DNA of 64,000 nucleotides from Caulobacter sp. (GCF_017744445.1 NZ_JAGIBH010000169.1:1-64000); one strand, 5' to 3'; positions 1 through 8,327 are shown, numbered from the stretch's first letter. A program made the numbers and translations. Notes: a model not told the origin generated them from the sequence alone.

Positions 1-438
1 GCCGTTGACGATGAAGGTGCCCTTGTCCGTCATGAGCGGGATGTCGCCCATGTAGACGTCCTGCTCCTTGATGTCCTTGACCGAGCGGGCGCCGGTTTCT
101 TCTTCCGTTTCGAACACGATCAGGCGCAGCTTGACCTTCAGCGGCGCGGCGAAGGTCATGTCGCGCTGGATGCACTCTTCAACGTCGTACTTGGGCTCTT
201 CGAATTCGTACGAGACGTATTCGAGCACCGCGCGTTCATTGAAGTCCTTGATCGGGAACACCGACTTGAAGACCGCCTCGACGCCCTCGTCGCGACGCAG
301 GCCCGGACGGACCTCGCGCTGCAGGAACTGCTCGTAGGAGGAGCGCTGAACCTCGATGAGGTTCGGCATCTGCACAGCCTCGGGAATGCGGCCGAACGAC
401 TTCCGGATCCGCTTCTTGCCGGTGAAGGATTGCGCCAT
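1..438 (-). CDS. rpoB: RNA polymerase beta subunit, N-terminal part (cut by window edge)
   Basis: This is the start of the catalytic beta subunit of RNA polymerase; about 146 N-terminal residues are in the window and the rest lies beyond position 1. The reading begins MAQSFTGKKRIRKSFG and continues with the conserved beta N-terminal pattern (PNLIEVQRSSYEQFLQ near residues 30-45, later GDIPLMTDKGTF). The ATG at 438 fits the usual alphaproteobacterial start. It is the last member of the secE-nusG-rplKAJL-rpoB series on this strand, but here it is separated from rplL by about 6 kb of unrelated genes, so it needs its own promoter in the gap 439-782. It is the target of rifamycins, and an Arr enzyme that inactivates them is encoded at 23605. 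Confidence 0.97.
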   Translation of the reverse strand, partial: MAQSFTGKKRIRKSFGRIPEAVQMPNLIEVQRSSYEQFLQREVRPGLRRDEGVEAVFKSVFPIKDFNERAVLEYVSYEFEEPKYDVEECIQRDMTFAAPLKVKLRLIVFETEEETGARSVKDIKEQDVYMGDIPLMTDKGTFIVNG

Positions 439-782
439 GTTGTTTCCCTGCGGCGCGGACAGAGTCCGCGCGTGAAATCGAATGTCCGTAGCGTCCACCC
501 TCACCGCTCTCGTGCTCCGAGAACGGCGGACGCTGGAATTCCCCTATCGGGCGACCGGGACCGGAAGCCTGATGGGCGCCCCTTCGCGCGGATCGGAGGG
601 CGACTGATCGCGCCTCGGGGCGTAATACGGACGCGCAGACGCGCTCCGCCGATGTAATCGTGAACGCGGGGATATAGGGGATGAAAGCGGGGAAGAAAAG
701 GGGGATTCGTAAACTGGCGTAAATACGCTCTTGCGGTTTCCCACAACCTTGTGCGGCCAGGCTTTCAGCGAACCCGGTTCCG
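439..782. other. 344-base intergenic region upstream of rpoB
   Basis: I see no convincing gene here. On the minus strand the region must hold the promoter and a leader of more than 200 bases for rpoB, because the next gene upstream (783-944) is small and unrelated. Open frames crossing it are arginine/proline-rich and look like noise. Confidence 0.6.
671..710 (-). promoter_or_regulatory. Possible rpoB promoter
   Basis: The minus strand reads CCCCTATATC at 680-671, which resembles the Caulobacter housekeeping -10 form GCTANAWC. It is preceded by a T-rich stretch at about 695-710 but no good -35 box. It would give an rpoB leader of roughly 230 bases. This is inference from sequence only. Confidence 0.3.
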
Positions 783-944
783 CTAAGCCTCGCGCTTGAA
801 GGCCTTCATGGCCAGGGAAACGCCCAGGGCGATCAGGCAGACAAAGAACGCCGCCTTGGTGATCGCGCCGGCCACGTCGACGACGAAGCCGAGGATCCCG
901 AACAGGACCATGAGGGCGAGAAGGATACCGGCGACCTTGAGCAT
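783..944 (-). CDS. Small two-pass membrane protein
   Basis: A 53-residue hydrophobic protein starting MLKVAGILLALMVLFG, with two predicted membrane helices (about residues 4-23 and 28-46) and a basic tail (MKAFKREA). The size and glycine/alanine-rich helices recall the small DUF1328/UPF0391 proteins, but I do not see enough to assign it. The ATG at 944 was chosen because it begins just before the first helix; an upstream ATG at 980 would add an unlikely arginine/proline-rich extension. It is divergent from the chemoreceptor gene, and the shared intergenic region carries a strong inverted repeat (996-1028). Confidence 0.55.
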   Translation of the reverse strand: MLKVAGILLALMVLFGILGFVVDVAGAITKAAFFVCLIALGVSLAMKAFKREA

Positions 945-995
945 GGCGGGGAAACGTGGCCGCCGGCCGAACGGTTCCACCCGTACGGCGCGATC

Positions 996-1028
996 AAGTA
1001 CAGTTCAAAACTGTCGAAAACTGTACTT
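996..1028. promoter_or_regulatory. 10-base perfect inverted repeat, candidate operator
   Basis: AAGTACAGTT (996-1005) is repeated as its exact reverse complement AACTGTACTT (1019-1028) with a 13-base spacer. The spacer also contains AAAACTGT (1007-1014), and the same eight bases recur at 1017-1024, so the half-site appears three times. It lies between divergent promoters (membrane protein 783-944 and chemoreceptor 1220-3043), where an operator is more likely than a terminator. Confidence 0.5.
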
Positions 1029-1219
1029 TTGTGATGAATTCTATTTTTGCCGCCTCGACTCATTGAACGCGTTCACCGTAGACCTGCGACCACGCGACGC
1101 AGGCCTATACCTGGCGATATACTGGTCACTTAACCGGTCACCACGCTCGCGAAAGCTAGCGATGGTTGCTCTTCTCGCCCAACGCACGCAGCGATGGCGG
1201 AGCGCCGAGGACCGCGGCC

Positions 1220-3043
1220 ATGCAAGCCTTCGATCACTGGAAGATCTCGACCAAGATCCTGACGGCCCTGCTGGTGCTGGCCGCCGCCTTCGTCGCCTGC
1301 TCGGGCTATACCAGCTTGCAGCTACACGGCATCGCCAACGACTATAAACGGCTGACCGAGCACAGCGCCCCGGCGGCCATCGAGATCGCTCGCGCGACCC
1401 GCCAGATCAACCAGGTGGGCTACGCCGCCTACCGGGTCGTGGCCTATGAGGGCGCCAGCGCTGAAGCCGCCGCGGCCGAGAAGGCCTTCGAGGACTCCGT
1501 CGCCAAGCTGTACAAGAACCTGGACAACGCCGTGCGGCTGGAACAGGAGAACGCCGCCGTGATCGGCGCCTTCCGCCAGCGCGCTCAGATCCTGGTGAAG
1601 CCGGCCCACGCCGCCGTCCAGGCCGGTCGCGCCGACCAGGACGACCACGCTCGCGCCATCCTGGCGGGCGTGGACCCCAAGATCGCCGCCCTCACCGCCG
1701 ACCTTCGCGCCTACAACGAAGCCAATACCGCAGCCGACGGCGCTGACAGCGTCGAGCTGGGCGAGGCCGCCGATCGCACCGTGATGATCAGCGTGGTCGG
1801 CGCCCTGGTCGCCGGCTGCGCCGCCCTCGCCTTCGGCCTGTGGGTCTCGCGCGCCAAGATCAGCCGCCCGCTGAACGCCTTGGCCCAGCGCATGCGTCGC
1901 CTGGCCGACGGCGACCTGGAGGTCGAGATCGACGGCCAGACGCGCCGCGACGAGATCGGCGACATGGCCAAGGCCGTGCAGGTCTTCAAGGACAACGGCC
2001 TGAAGGCCCGCGCCGTCGAGCAGGAAGCCGAGGCCATGCGCGCCGAAGCCGACAGCGAACGCGGCCGGACCGAAGCAGAGCGCCGCCGCGCCGAGGCCGA
2101 GCTGGCCCAGGTGGTCCAGAGCCTGGCGGGGAGCCTGTCGCGCATGGCGCAAGGCGACCTGACCGCCCGCATCGACGTGGCCTTCGCCGGCCAGTACAGC
2201 CAGATCAAGACCGACTTCAACGCCGCCATCGACAGCCTGCGCGAGACCATGACCACGATCAGCGGCGCGGTCGGTGGCATCCAGGGCGGCTCGCAGGAGA
2301 TCTCCAGCGCCTCGGACGACCTGTCGCGTCGCACCGAGCAGCAGGCCGCCAGCCTGGAAGAGACCGCCGCCGCGCTCGACCAGATCACCGCCACGGTCAA
2401 GCGCAGCGCCGAGGGCGCGCGCCAGGCCTCGTCCAGCGCCAGCGGCGCGCGCACCGACGCCGAGCGCTCGGGTACGATCGTCGGCGAGGCCGTCGCGGCC
2501 ATGGGCGAGATCGAGGAAGGCTCCGCCCAGATCGGCCAGATCATCGGGGTCATCGACGAGATCGCCTTCCAGACCAATCTGCTGGCCCTGAACGCCGGCG
2601 TCGAAGCCGCGCGGGCGGGTGACGCGGGCAAGGGCTTCGCCGTCGTCGCCCAGGAAGTCCGCGCCCTGGCTCAGCGTTCGGCCGACGCGGCCAAGGAGAT
2701 CAAGCAGCTGATCGCCAACGCCTCGTCACAGGTCGAGCGCGGGGTGCATCTGGTCGGCGAGACCGGCCGCGCCCTGACGGGGATCGTCGGCAAGGTGGCC
2801 GAGATCGACGCCCTGATCGGCGAGATCGCCAGTTCGGCCCAGGAGCAGTCCGTCGGCTTGAACCAGGTCAACGCCGCCATCAACCAGATGGACCAGGTCA
2901 CCCAGCAGAACGCCGCCATGGTCGAGGAAGCCACCGCTGCCGCGGCGGGCCTCAAGACCGAGGCCGGCGAACTGGCCCGCCTTGTCGGACGCTTCCGCGT
3001 GACCGGCGCGGCGACGGTGGCCTCTCGTCCGGTGGCGGCCTAG
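1220..3043 (+). CDS. Methyl-accepting chemotaxis protein
   Basis: A transmembrane chemoreceptor of 607 residues. The first helix is at about residues 10-30 (ILTALLVLAAAFVACSG), followed by a periplasmic four-helix-bundle-like sensor (about 33-185) and a second helix (about 187-208). A HAMP segment (ISRPLNALAQRMRRLADGD) and a second HAMP-like stretch (MAQGDLTARID) follow. The cytoplasmic signalling domain contains the CheA/CheW-contact hairpin with EIAFQTNLLALNAGVEAARAG. There is no C-terminal CheR-binding pentapeptide; the end is VASRPVAA. The ATG at 1220 sits directly before a short amphipathic segment and helix 1; the upstream in-frame start at 1166 adds an unlikely leader. No che genes are adjacent, so this is an orphan receptor whose ligand cannot be inferred. 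Confidence 0.95.
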   Translation: MQAFDHWKISTKILTALLVLAAAFVACSGYTSLQLHGIANDYKRLTEHSAPAAIEIARATRQINQVGYAAYRVVAYEGASAEAAAAEKAFEDSVAKLYKNLDNAVRLEQENAAVIGAFRQRAQILVKPAHAAVQAGRADQDDHARAILAGVDPKIAALTADLRAYNEANTAADGADSVELGEAADRTVMISVVGALVAGCAALAFGLWVSRAKISRPLNALAQRMRRLADGDLEVEIDGQTRRDEIGDMAKAVQVFKDNGLKARAVEQEAEAMRAEADSERGRTEAERRRAEAELAQVVQSLAGSLSRMAQGDLTARIDVAFAGQYSQIKTDFNAAIDSLRETMTTISGAVGGIQGGSQEISSASDDLSRRTEQQAASLEETAAALDQITATVKRSAEGARQASSSASGARTDAERSGTIVGEAVAAMGEIEEGSAQIGQIIGVIDEIAFQTNLLALNAGVEAARAGDAGKGFAVVAQEVRALAQRSADAAKEIKQLIANASSQVERGVHLVGETGRALTGIVGKVAEIDALIGEIASSAQEQSVGLNQVNAAINQMDQVTQQNAAMVEEATAAAAGLKTEAGELARLVGRFRVTGAATVASRPVAA

Positions 3044-4074
3044 GCCTTCCACAGACCTATCGAGCCCTTGGGCCCGCACAGCACGCCGGACTTCTCCGAG
3101 GTCAGGCGCACCGTGTTCATCGGCGCGGACGAGATCCGTTCGAACGGCGCGCCCTTGCGGCTGACGATCGTGCCGGCCAGGCCCGTCGCCATGACGGTCG
3201 AGCCGTGGACCGAAACGCTGGACAGGTAGCCCGCCGGCGCCGCGACCGGCTCGAAGGTGACCCGGCCGGGGCTCAGCCGCGCCAAGTTCACGCCCTGGGC
3301 GGTCGGGTTCTTGTAGTCGCCGCCGCAGACCCACAGCGTGTTGTCCTTGCCGAAGGCCACGGCGAACGCGCCCTTGGTCCCGGCGTCGGCCAGGATCGGC
3401 GTATCGGCGGCCACGAACACCCCGCCGCCGCCACGTGACAGATAGACCCGCGCCTTGCCGGCTCCGCCGGTGCAGAAGGCCACCTGCCCGCGCTTGCCGA
3501 TCGCGATGCAGCCGTTGCTGGCCGCGAAGGCCCCTTCGTTTGGCGCGGCGGGCGGCACGCCCTGATCCTTGAGCCGCGTCCAGGTCTCGCCGCCATTGGC
3601 GGTGTAAAGCACCGTGAACCGTCCCTGCGTCGGATCACCCAGGATGAAGCCGCGCTTGCCGTCGACAAACGCGATCGAGTCCCAGAAGCCGTCCGGATCC
3701 TGGTTGGTGTAGATCCGCTTCCAGGTCTTGCCGCCGTCCTTGGTGCGCCACAGCTGCGAGTTCGGACCGGGGCCGGCGCTCATGGCCAGCAGGTGGTTGT
3801 CGTCGAAGGCGTGCAAGCCCCGAAAGTCCAGGCCCTCGGCGCCGATGATCCGCATGGGATCCTGGCGCTCGCCCTTGCCCCGGATCAGCCAGCCCTTCGA
3901 GCCCGAGGCCCAGTACGACTTGCCACCCGTGGGCGACAGGCCGCGCAGCTCGCTGTCGGTCGGCGAGGCCGGCATGACGATGCCGCCCAAGCCATCGGCG
4001 GCCAGCGCCGGTCCAGCGACCAGGGTCGCGACACCGCCGGCGACAAGGTCACGGCGAGAAGGCTGAATGATCAT
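3040..4074 (-). CDS. Tat-exported BNR/Ycf48-like beta-propeller protein
   Basis: A 344-residue protein with a twin-arginine signal (SRRDLVAGG, then a hydrophobic stretch and ALAAD cleavage region near residue 26). The mature part has repeated BNR/Asp-box motifs such as LWRTKDGGKTWKRIY and LYTANGGETWTRL, and resembles the seven-bladed propeller family of Ycf48/HCF136 and sialidase-like exo-repeat proteins. In non-photosynthetic proteobacteria such proteins are usually annotated only as WD40/YVTN/BNR-like, and no substrate can be inferred. The stop overlaps the convergent chemoreceptor stop by 4 bases. Confidence 0.85.
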   Translation of the reverse strand: MIIQPSRRDLVAGGVATLVAGPALAADGLGGIVMPASPTDSELRGLSPTGGKSYWASGSKGWLIRGKGERQDPMRIIGAEGLDFRGLHAFDDNHLLAMSAGPGPNSQLWRTKDGGKTWKRIYTNQDPDGFWDSIAFVDGKRGFILGDPTQGRFTVLYTANGGETWTRLKDQGVPPAAPNEGAFAASNGCIAIGKRGQVAFCTGGAGKARVYLSRGGGGVFVAADTPILADAGTKGAFAVAFGKDNTLWVCGGDYKNPTAQGVNLARLSPGRVTFEPVAAPAGYLSSVSVHGSTVMATGLAGTIVSRKGAPFERISSAPMNTVRLTSEKSGVLCGPKGSIGLWKA

Positions 4075-4102
4075 GACGCGCCCCTGTGATCCGAGGCGCA
4101 GC

Positions 4103-5260
4103 TTAGGGACGAGTGGCGGCCTCGTTCAAGACCGGGTCGGTCACCGATAGCGGAAACGGTTTCAGCTCCACGCCCGGGAACGCTTCCTCCAGGCGCGCGC
4201 GCGCCTCGGCGACCGCGATCGAAGCCCCTTCCCCATCGACCAGCCCCGTCAGCATGCCCCGCTCGGCCAGGATCACCGACGGGACACGATAGATCTTGCC
4301 CGACCCCAGCCGCTCGGACTCGCGGACATAGGCTTCGGGCGCGCCGCGTCCCACCAGATAGGTCCGCGCCTCCGTCGTCTGCTCACGCTGGATGTAGCTC
4401 TGTAGTTCCAGCTTGAGATCGACGGTTCTGTCGATGGCGTGGAAATCGATGGTCATGTCGTAGTCGGCCAGCCGCTGCTCTCCGCCCATCAGCACCACCA
4501 CGCAGGCGCTGGCGCAGAACCGGCGGGCGACCACGGTCACCCCACCCCGCGCCTCCAGCCCCCGCGCCACGCGCAGGGCCTCCTGGACCAGGCCGCCCGG
4601 GCTGGTGATCTCGATGCGCCGCACCGGATGGGCGGCCATCCGCGCCTCGACCGCCTTGGCGAAGCCGGGACCGATCTGCCCGTTGATCTTCAGCGTCTGC
4701 GACTGCGGGACATAGGTCAGGCGGTAGTCCCGCATCTGCTCGGCGGCATGGGCGACGCGGCTGACCGCCTCGGTCTGCCAGCCGTGGAACACCGCCAGCC
4801 CCGCCCCGACCAGGGCGACCAGCGTGACCAGGATCCGCACCAGCCCCCGCGCCTCCATGCTGGACCAGCGCGCGGTCGCGCCGCGCCAGGCCAGCCAGAA
4901 CAGCAAGGTCGCCAAGGCCAGCAGAACCGCGCCGCCGAACCAGACGACCTCCAGCCACGCGCGCGGGAATTCGTCGAGCAGGTCCGTGCCCATCAGCGCC
5001 AGGCTGAACGCCCCGGCCGCCAGGAACAGCGCCGTCGCCAGCAGGACGCCCAGGAACCACAGCAGCCCGCTGAACGGTCCCGCCTTCGGCTGGCGCTTGG
5101 GGCGGGGGAAAACCTCGTCGATCGGCGCCCAGCCGGCCATGCCCTCGCTCCACACCAGGCAGCCGGGCGGCAGGGCGTCCCGCGCGACGGCGTCGCGCAG
5201 CGCGTCTTCCGAGAACAGGCCAATCCGGCCGTCGCGGTCGGCGACCCGCCAGTCGCTCAC
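4103..5260 (-). CDS. GYF_2-domain membrane protein with ClpP-like periplasmic/lumenal domain
   Basis: A 385-residue protein. Residues about 1-50 form a GYF_2/DUF4339-type module (DWRVADRDGRIGLFSEDALR, ending GMAGWAPIDEVF). Three or so membrane helices follow (about 65-175). A soluble C-terminal half resembles COG3904-type ClpP/crotonase-fold proteins: ITSPGGLVQEALRVARGLEA, then RFCASACVVVLMGG, where the serine in CASAC is in the place of the ClpP nucleophile. The start is GTG at 5260, overlapping the TGA of the upstream RDD gene (GTGA), which marks translational coupling. The open frame runs on upstream to 6037, but that part is only the antisense-like shadow of the RDD gene. Protease activity is an inference; function is unknown. 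Confidence 0.8.
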   Translation of the reverse strand: MSDWRVADRDGRIGLFSEDALRDAVARDALPPGCLVWSEGMAGWAPIDEVFPRPKRQPKAGPFSGLLWFLGVLLATALFLAAGAFSLALMGTDLLDEFPRAWLEVVWFGGAVLLALATLLFWLAWRGATARWSSMEARGLVRILVTLVALVGAGLAVFHGWQTEAVSRVAHAAEQMRDYRLTYVPQSQTLKINGQIGPGFAKAVEARMAAHPVRRIEITSPGGLVQEALRVARGLEARGGVTVVARRFCASACVVVLMGGEQRLADYDMTIDFHAIDRTVDLKLELQSYIQREQTTEARTYLVGRGAPEAYVRESERLGSGKIYRVPSVILAERGMLTGLVDGEGASIAVAEARARLEEAFPGVELKPFPLSVTDPVLNEAATRP

Positions 5261-6189
5261 GGCTGCTTGGCCAGCAGAGTCAGGCCCACGCGCGCGGCGA
5301 TCAGGGCGGGAATGGCCAGCAGGATCAGGCAGACCTGCAGGGCGTTCATCGGCCGGTGCAGCACCACGCGGCGGCGCGGCGGATCCCAGGCCGCGACCTT
5401 GGCCTCCTTCAGCTGCGAATACGAGCCGACCAGGGTGAACAGCGAGATCAGCGGCACGCCGAAGAACAGGCCGTTGAACCACACCTGCAGCTCGCGCCCG
5501 AACGCGGCCACGAAGCCGATCGGCCGGCCATCCGGCTTCACGACCTTGACCCCGAACAGCCACTTGCCGACCGACACGCCAGTCAGGCCGATCATCAGGG
5601 CGTTGCCGGGGATCACCGCGACCAGGGTCAGCATGACGTCCAGGATCTGGCCGCCGGGCCCGTTGAACACGGCGAAGAACCGCTCGGCCTGGAACGGCGC
5701 GACCACGAACATCACCATGCTGAGGGCGATCCAGGTGACGCTGCCGGTGACCAGGGTGTCGAACATCCGCGCCCAGTACCGGCGCCACGGATGCGGCGCG
5801 CGGTCGGTCCAGGCGCCCTTGGGCGGCAAGGGAGGCGGCAGCACCGGTGGCGCGATCGGCGGCGGCGGCTCCTCGAGCCGTAACGGCGGCGGCGGTGCGG
5901 GCATCGGCCGGGGCTGAGGCGCCGGCGCGGGTCTCGGCTGCGGCGGCGGAACCGGCGCGGGACGCGGAGGAGGAGGTGGTGGTGGCGGAGGCGGCGGAGG
6001 CGTCTTGACCGCGAACGGCGCCAGCTCGGGCAGCCATTGGGCCAGCGGCGCCCAGCTCAGCTGGCTGACCGGCCGGACGGGCGTCTCGACGCTCAGCATC
6101 CGCTCACGCAGCAGCAGGGCCAGCTCGTCGGTCGACACGGGCCCGCCATCGCCATGCGGCCCGGCATAGATCCAATAGCGTGTCGACAT
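5257..6189 (-). CDS. RDD-family membrane protein with N-terminal GYF_2 domain and proline-rich linker
   Basis: A 310-residue protein with three parts. The first is an N-terminal GYF_2 module (RYWIYAGPHGDGGPVSTDEL to about residue 58). The second is a proline-rich linker of about 65 residues that includes a run of ten or more prolines. The third is an RDD domain starting near residue 133 (WRRYWARMFDTLVTGSV), with four hydrophobic segments and the typical GKWLFGVKVV motif. RDD proteins are membrane proteins, some acting as transporters, most uncharacterised. It overlaps the downstream GYF_2/ClpP-like gene by 4 bases, so the two GYF_2 proteins are almost certainly made together and may work together. 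Confidence 0.88.
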   Translation of the reverse strand: MSTRYWIYAGPHGDGGPVSTDELALLLRERMLSVETPVRPVSQLSWAPLAQWLPELAPFAVKTPPPPPPPPPPPPRPAPVPPPQPRPAPAPQPRPMPAPPPPLRLEEPPPPIAPPVLPPPLPPKGAWTDRAPHPWRRYWARMFDTLVTGSVTWIALSMVMFVVAPFQAERFFAVFNGPGGQILDVMLTLVAVIPGNALMIGLTGVSVGKWLFGVKVVKPDGRPIGFVAAFGRELQVWFNGLFFGVPLISLFTLVGSYSQLKEAKVAAWDPPRRRVVLHRPMNALQVCLILLAIPALIAARVGLTLLAKQP

Positions 6190-6293
6190 CGACGGTTCCC
6201 CAACCCGTCTCGACCTCTACGCGACCCATTGCGATATCCGCAACCGGGGCTCACCCCACGGGGGAGCGGACTCTTCCCTCAGGCGAACCGCCC

Positions 6294-6331
6294 AAAAAGA
6301 AAACGGCCCCGGAGGTTTCCCTCCGAGGCCG
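6294..6331 (-). terminator. Rho-independent terminator of rplJL
   Basis: On the minus strand CGGCCTCGGAGG pairs with CCTCCGGGGCCG (12 pairs, one G-U) around a GAAA tetraloop, followed by TTTTCTTTTT. It lies 49 bases past the rplL stop and would end rplJL transcription, which fits rpoB being placed far downstream. Confidence 0.9.
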
Positions 6332-6379
6332 CTCGGCAGTTCCAAAAGGAACCCAGTCCCAGCGAAAGCTGGGGCCAGA

Positions 6380-6763
6380 TTACTTGATTTGGATCTTGGC
6401 GCCGGCTTCCGTGAGCTTCTTCGAGACTTCTTCGGCTTGAGCCTTCGAAACGTTCTCGACGACGTTCTGCGGAGCGCCTTCGACCAGGTCCTTAGCTTCC
6501 TTCAGGCCCAGGTCCGGACGGACGCCGCGGACTTCCTTGATCACGTTGATCTTCTTGTCGCCGCCGTCGACCAGGACAACGGTGAACTCGGTTTGCTCTT
6601 CAGCGGCTTCGGCCGGAGCGGCGGCAGCGCCACCAGCGGCGGCGACGGCGACCGGAGCGGCGGCCGAGACGCCCCACTTTTCTTCCAGCAGCTTCGACAG
6701 TTCAGCGGCTTCCAGCACCGACAGGGTGGACAGTTCTTCGACCAGCTTTTCGAGCTTCGACAT
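6380..6763 (-). CDS. rplL: 50S ribosomal protein L7/L12
   Basis: A 127-residue stalk protein that recruits translation GTPases. It shows the N-terminal dimerisation helix (KLEKLVEELSTLSVLEAAELSKLLEEK), an alanine-rich hinge at about residues 35-58, and the C-terminal domain with EQTEFTVVLVDGGDKKINVIKEVR and GLKEAKDLVEGAP. Length and order are standard. It follows rplJ by 46 bases and is followed by a strong terminator instead of rpoB. Confidence 0.98.
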   Translation of the reverse strand: MSKLEKLVEELSTLSVLEAAELSKLLEEKWGVSAAAPVAVAAAGGAAAAPAEAAEEQTEFTVVLVDGGDKKINVIKEVRGVRPDLGLKEAKDLVEGAPQNVVENVSKAQAEEVSKKLTEAGAKIQIK

Positions 6764-6809
6764 GTGTCAGTTCCTTAGAGAGATTGGGATAGATTTGCGG
6801 GGATGACCG

Positions 6810-7328
6810 TTACGCGGCGTCTTTGGTCGCGTAGGCGTTGAAGACGCGAGCCAGCTGGCCGGCCGGAGCCTGCAGGACGCCAGCGATCTTGGTCGCCGGA
6901 GCCTGGATGAGGCCGATAAGCTTGCCACGCAGTTCGTCCAGCGACGGCAGGGTCGCCAGAGCACGCACGCCGGCTTCGTCCAGCACGTTGGTCTGGTCCA
7001 GAACGCCACCGACAATCTTGAGCTTGTCGTTTTCTTTGGCGAACTGCACCGCGACCTTCGCGGCGGTGACGGCGTCCGGGCCGTAGGCGATGGCGACCGG
7101 ACCGGTGAAGAGCGTGTCGCCCTTTTCACCGAGCTTGCCGTCCAGAGCCTTGAGGGCCAGGGTGTTCTTCACAACCTTGATCGCCGCGCCGTCCTTGCGG
7201 AGGCGGAGGCGGAGGTCGGTCATTTCCGCAACGGTCAGACCCATGTAGTGGGTCACGACGACAGCGCCGGCATCGGCGAAGACGCTTTTCAGCGACTCGA
7301 TCGATTCCTGCTTTTGAGCGCGGTCCAT
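6810..7328 (-). CDS. rplJ: 50S ribosomal protein L10
   Basis: A 172-residue protein that anchors L7/L12 dimers to the ribosome. Conserved features include HYMGLTVAEMTDLRLRLRK near residues 27-45 and the C-terminal L7/L12-binding helix (APAGQLARVFNAYATKDAA). The ATG at 7328 has GTAGGAGACCGCA before it, a good Shine-Dalgarno. In bacteria L10-(L12)4 represses its own mRNA through a leader structure, and the 321-base region upstream could hold it. Confidence 0.98.
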   Translation of the reverse strand: MDRAQKQESIESLKSVFADAGAVVVTHYMGLTVAEMTDLRLRLRKDGAAIKVVKNTLALKALDGKLGEKGDTLFTGPVAIAYGPDAVTAAKVAVQFAKENDKLKIVGGVLDQTNVLDEAGVRALATLPSLDELRGKLIGLIQAPATKIAGVLQAPAGQLARVFNAYATKDAA

Positions 7329-7649
7329 TGCGGTCTCCTACTCAATAACAGCGGCCGGACCATTCCGGCAGCCAGATGCGGTCCCATGCGGAATTGCTCC
7401 CGCGTGCGAGTCGCATATGCCTGTTCCAAGGAAAGTCGGCCGCGTTCCGGTCTCGGACCTGAGGTCTCGAGCAGGAAGACTTGGCGTCTCTATCCCTGTC
7501 TCCCGACGGTGAGGAAGGGCCCTTCCTCGATTACGGCGTTGGTGACCCCACGCCCCGTTGTTCTCAAACAGGTTCTCCAGCGGACCCGAGAGTCCGTCGA
7601 AGAGGCGCGCCGTATAGACGAAGTGGCGCCGGATATCAACAGGGGGTCT
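7329..7649 (-). other. Leader and promoter region of rplJL
   Basis: A 321-base gap between rplJ and the quinone reductase gene on the same strand, with no supportable gene. Because rplJ is detached from rplA here, the gap should contain the rplJ promoter and the L10 leader RNA. The stretch 7440-7480 has short self-complementary pieces (for example GAGGTCTCGAG), but I could not confirm the L10 leader consensus by eye. Confidence 0.5.
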
Positions 7650-8249
7650 TCAAGCCGCCTCGCGCGCGCGACCATGGGTGAAGATCGACTGGCCGATAGC
7701 TCGGGCCCGCTCCAGGTGAGCGGCCGGCGGCTCGGAGGCCGTCAGCAGCTCGGACGTGACCACCGGCGCGCCGCAATAGCCGAAGATGCCGTGGTCGATC
7801 TGGGTGCGCATGGCCCCGAAATAGCCGTGGCGGGCATAGGTGCGAAGATCCGCCCCGCCGATCGCGACCAGGTGCACGGCCAGACGGCCCAGCTTCTTCT
7901 CGGTCGTGCCGTCGCCCCGTTCCTCATAGGCCCAGCCATTGGCGAACACCCGATCGATCCAACCCTTCAGCAGGCCGGGCATCGACCACCAGTAGACGGG
8001 ATAGACCAGCACCAGGGCGTTTGCCCGGTCCAGCCGCGCCTGCTCGGCCAACACCGCCGCCGAGGGCGCCGCGCGCCGCAGGTGGGCGTCGATGTCGGAG
8101 GCGGCGAAGGCGGCGTCGAAGCCCTCGGCGGCCAGGTCGGCGATCTCGAAGGTATGGCCCTGCCCCGAGACACCCTCGCTCACCGCCTCGGCGACGGCGT
8201 GGGTCAGGGAGCCTGGAACGGGATGGGAGAGCACGACGAGAGCATGCAT
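7650..8249 (-). CDS. Flavodoxin-fold NAD(P)H:quinone oxidoreductase (Flavodoxin_2 family)
   Basis: A 199-residue cytosolic FMN/FAD flavoprotein of the MdaB/YwrO/DT-diaphorase type. The N-terminus gives the first strand and phosphate loop (ALVVLSHPVPGSLTHAVA), the middle has the family motif YPVYWWSMPGLLKGWIDRVF (about residues 82-101), and IGGADLRTYARHGYF follows. The second of two ATGs (8249) was chosen because its codons give MHALVVL and it has GAGGAG upstream. It is divergent from a TetR regulator and shares an operator-like region with it, so it is very likely repressed by that regulator and induced by a small electrophile or quinone. Confidence 0.88.
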   Translation of the reverse strand: MHALVVLSHPVPGSLTHAVAEAVSEGVSGQGHTFEIADLAAEGFDAAFAASDIDAHLRRAAPSAAVLAEQARLDRANALVLVYPVYWWSMPGLLKGWIDRVFANGWAYEERGDGTTEKKLGRLAVHLVAIGGADLRTYARHGYFGAMRTQIDHGIFGYCGAPVVTSELLTASEPPAAHLERARAIGQSIFTHGRAREAA

Positions 8250-8290
8250 GGGAGCGCTCCTCGGAAAGCGTTTGAAGGTCGCGAATAGCA

Positions 8291-8325
8291 CTATATACTT
8301 TTGGTAAGTTACTTTTGGTATATAG
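8291..8325. promoter_or_regulatory. Operator candidate between TetR gene and quinone reductase
   Basis: The direct repeat TACTTTTGGTA occurs at 8296-8306 and 8310-8320, and the block is bounded by the inverted pair CTATATA (8291-8297) and TATATAG (8319-8325). It ends two bases before the TetR ATG and lies 42 bases from the divergent gene, the typical place for an autorepressed TetR operator. Confidence 0.65.
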
Positions 8326-8327
8326 CC

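Noticed and set aside
4103..6037. A single 644-residue fusion of an arginine/alanine-rich domain with the ClpP-like protein
   Set aside because: The first 258 residues are an out-of-frame reading of the RDD gene; a GTG start overlapping the RDD stop fits better.
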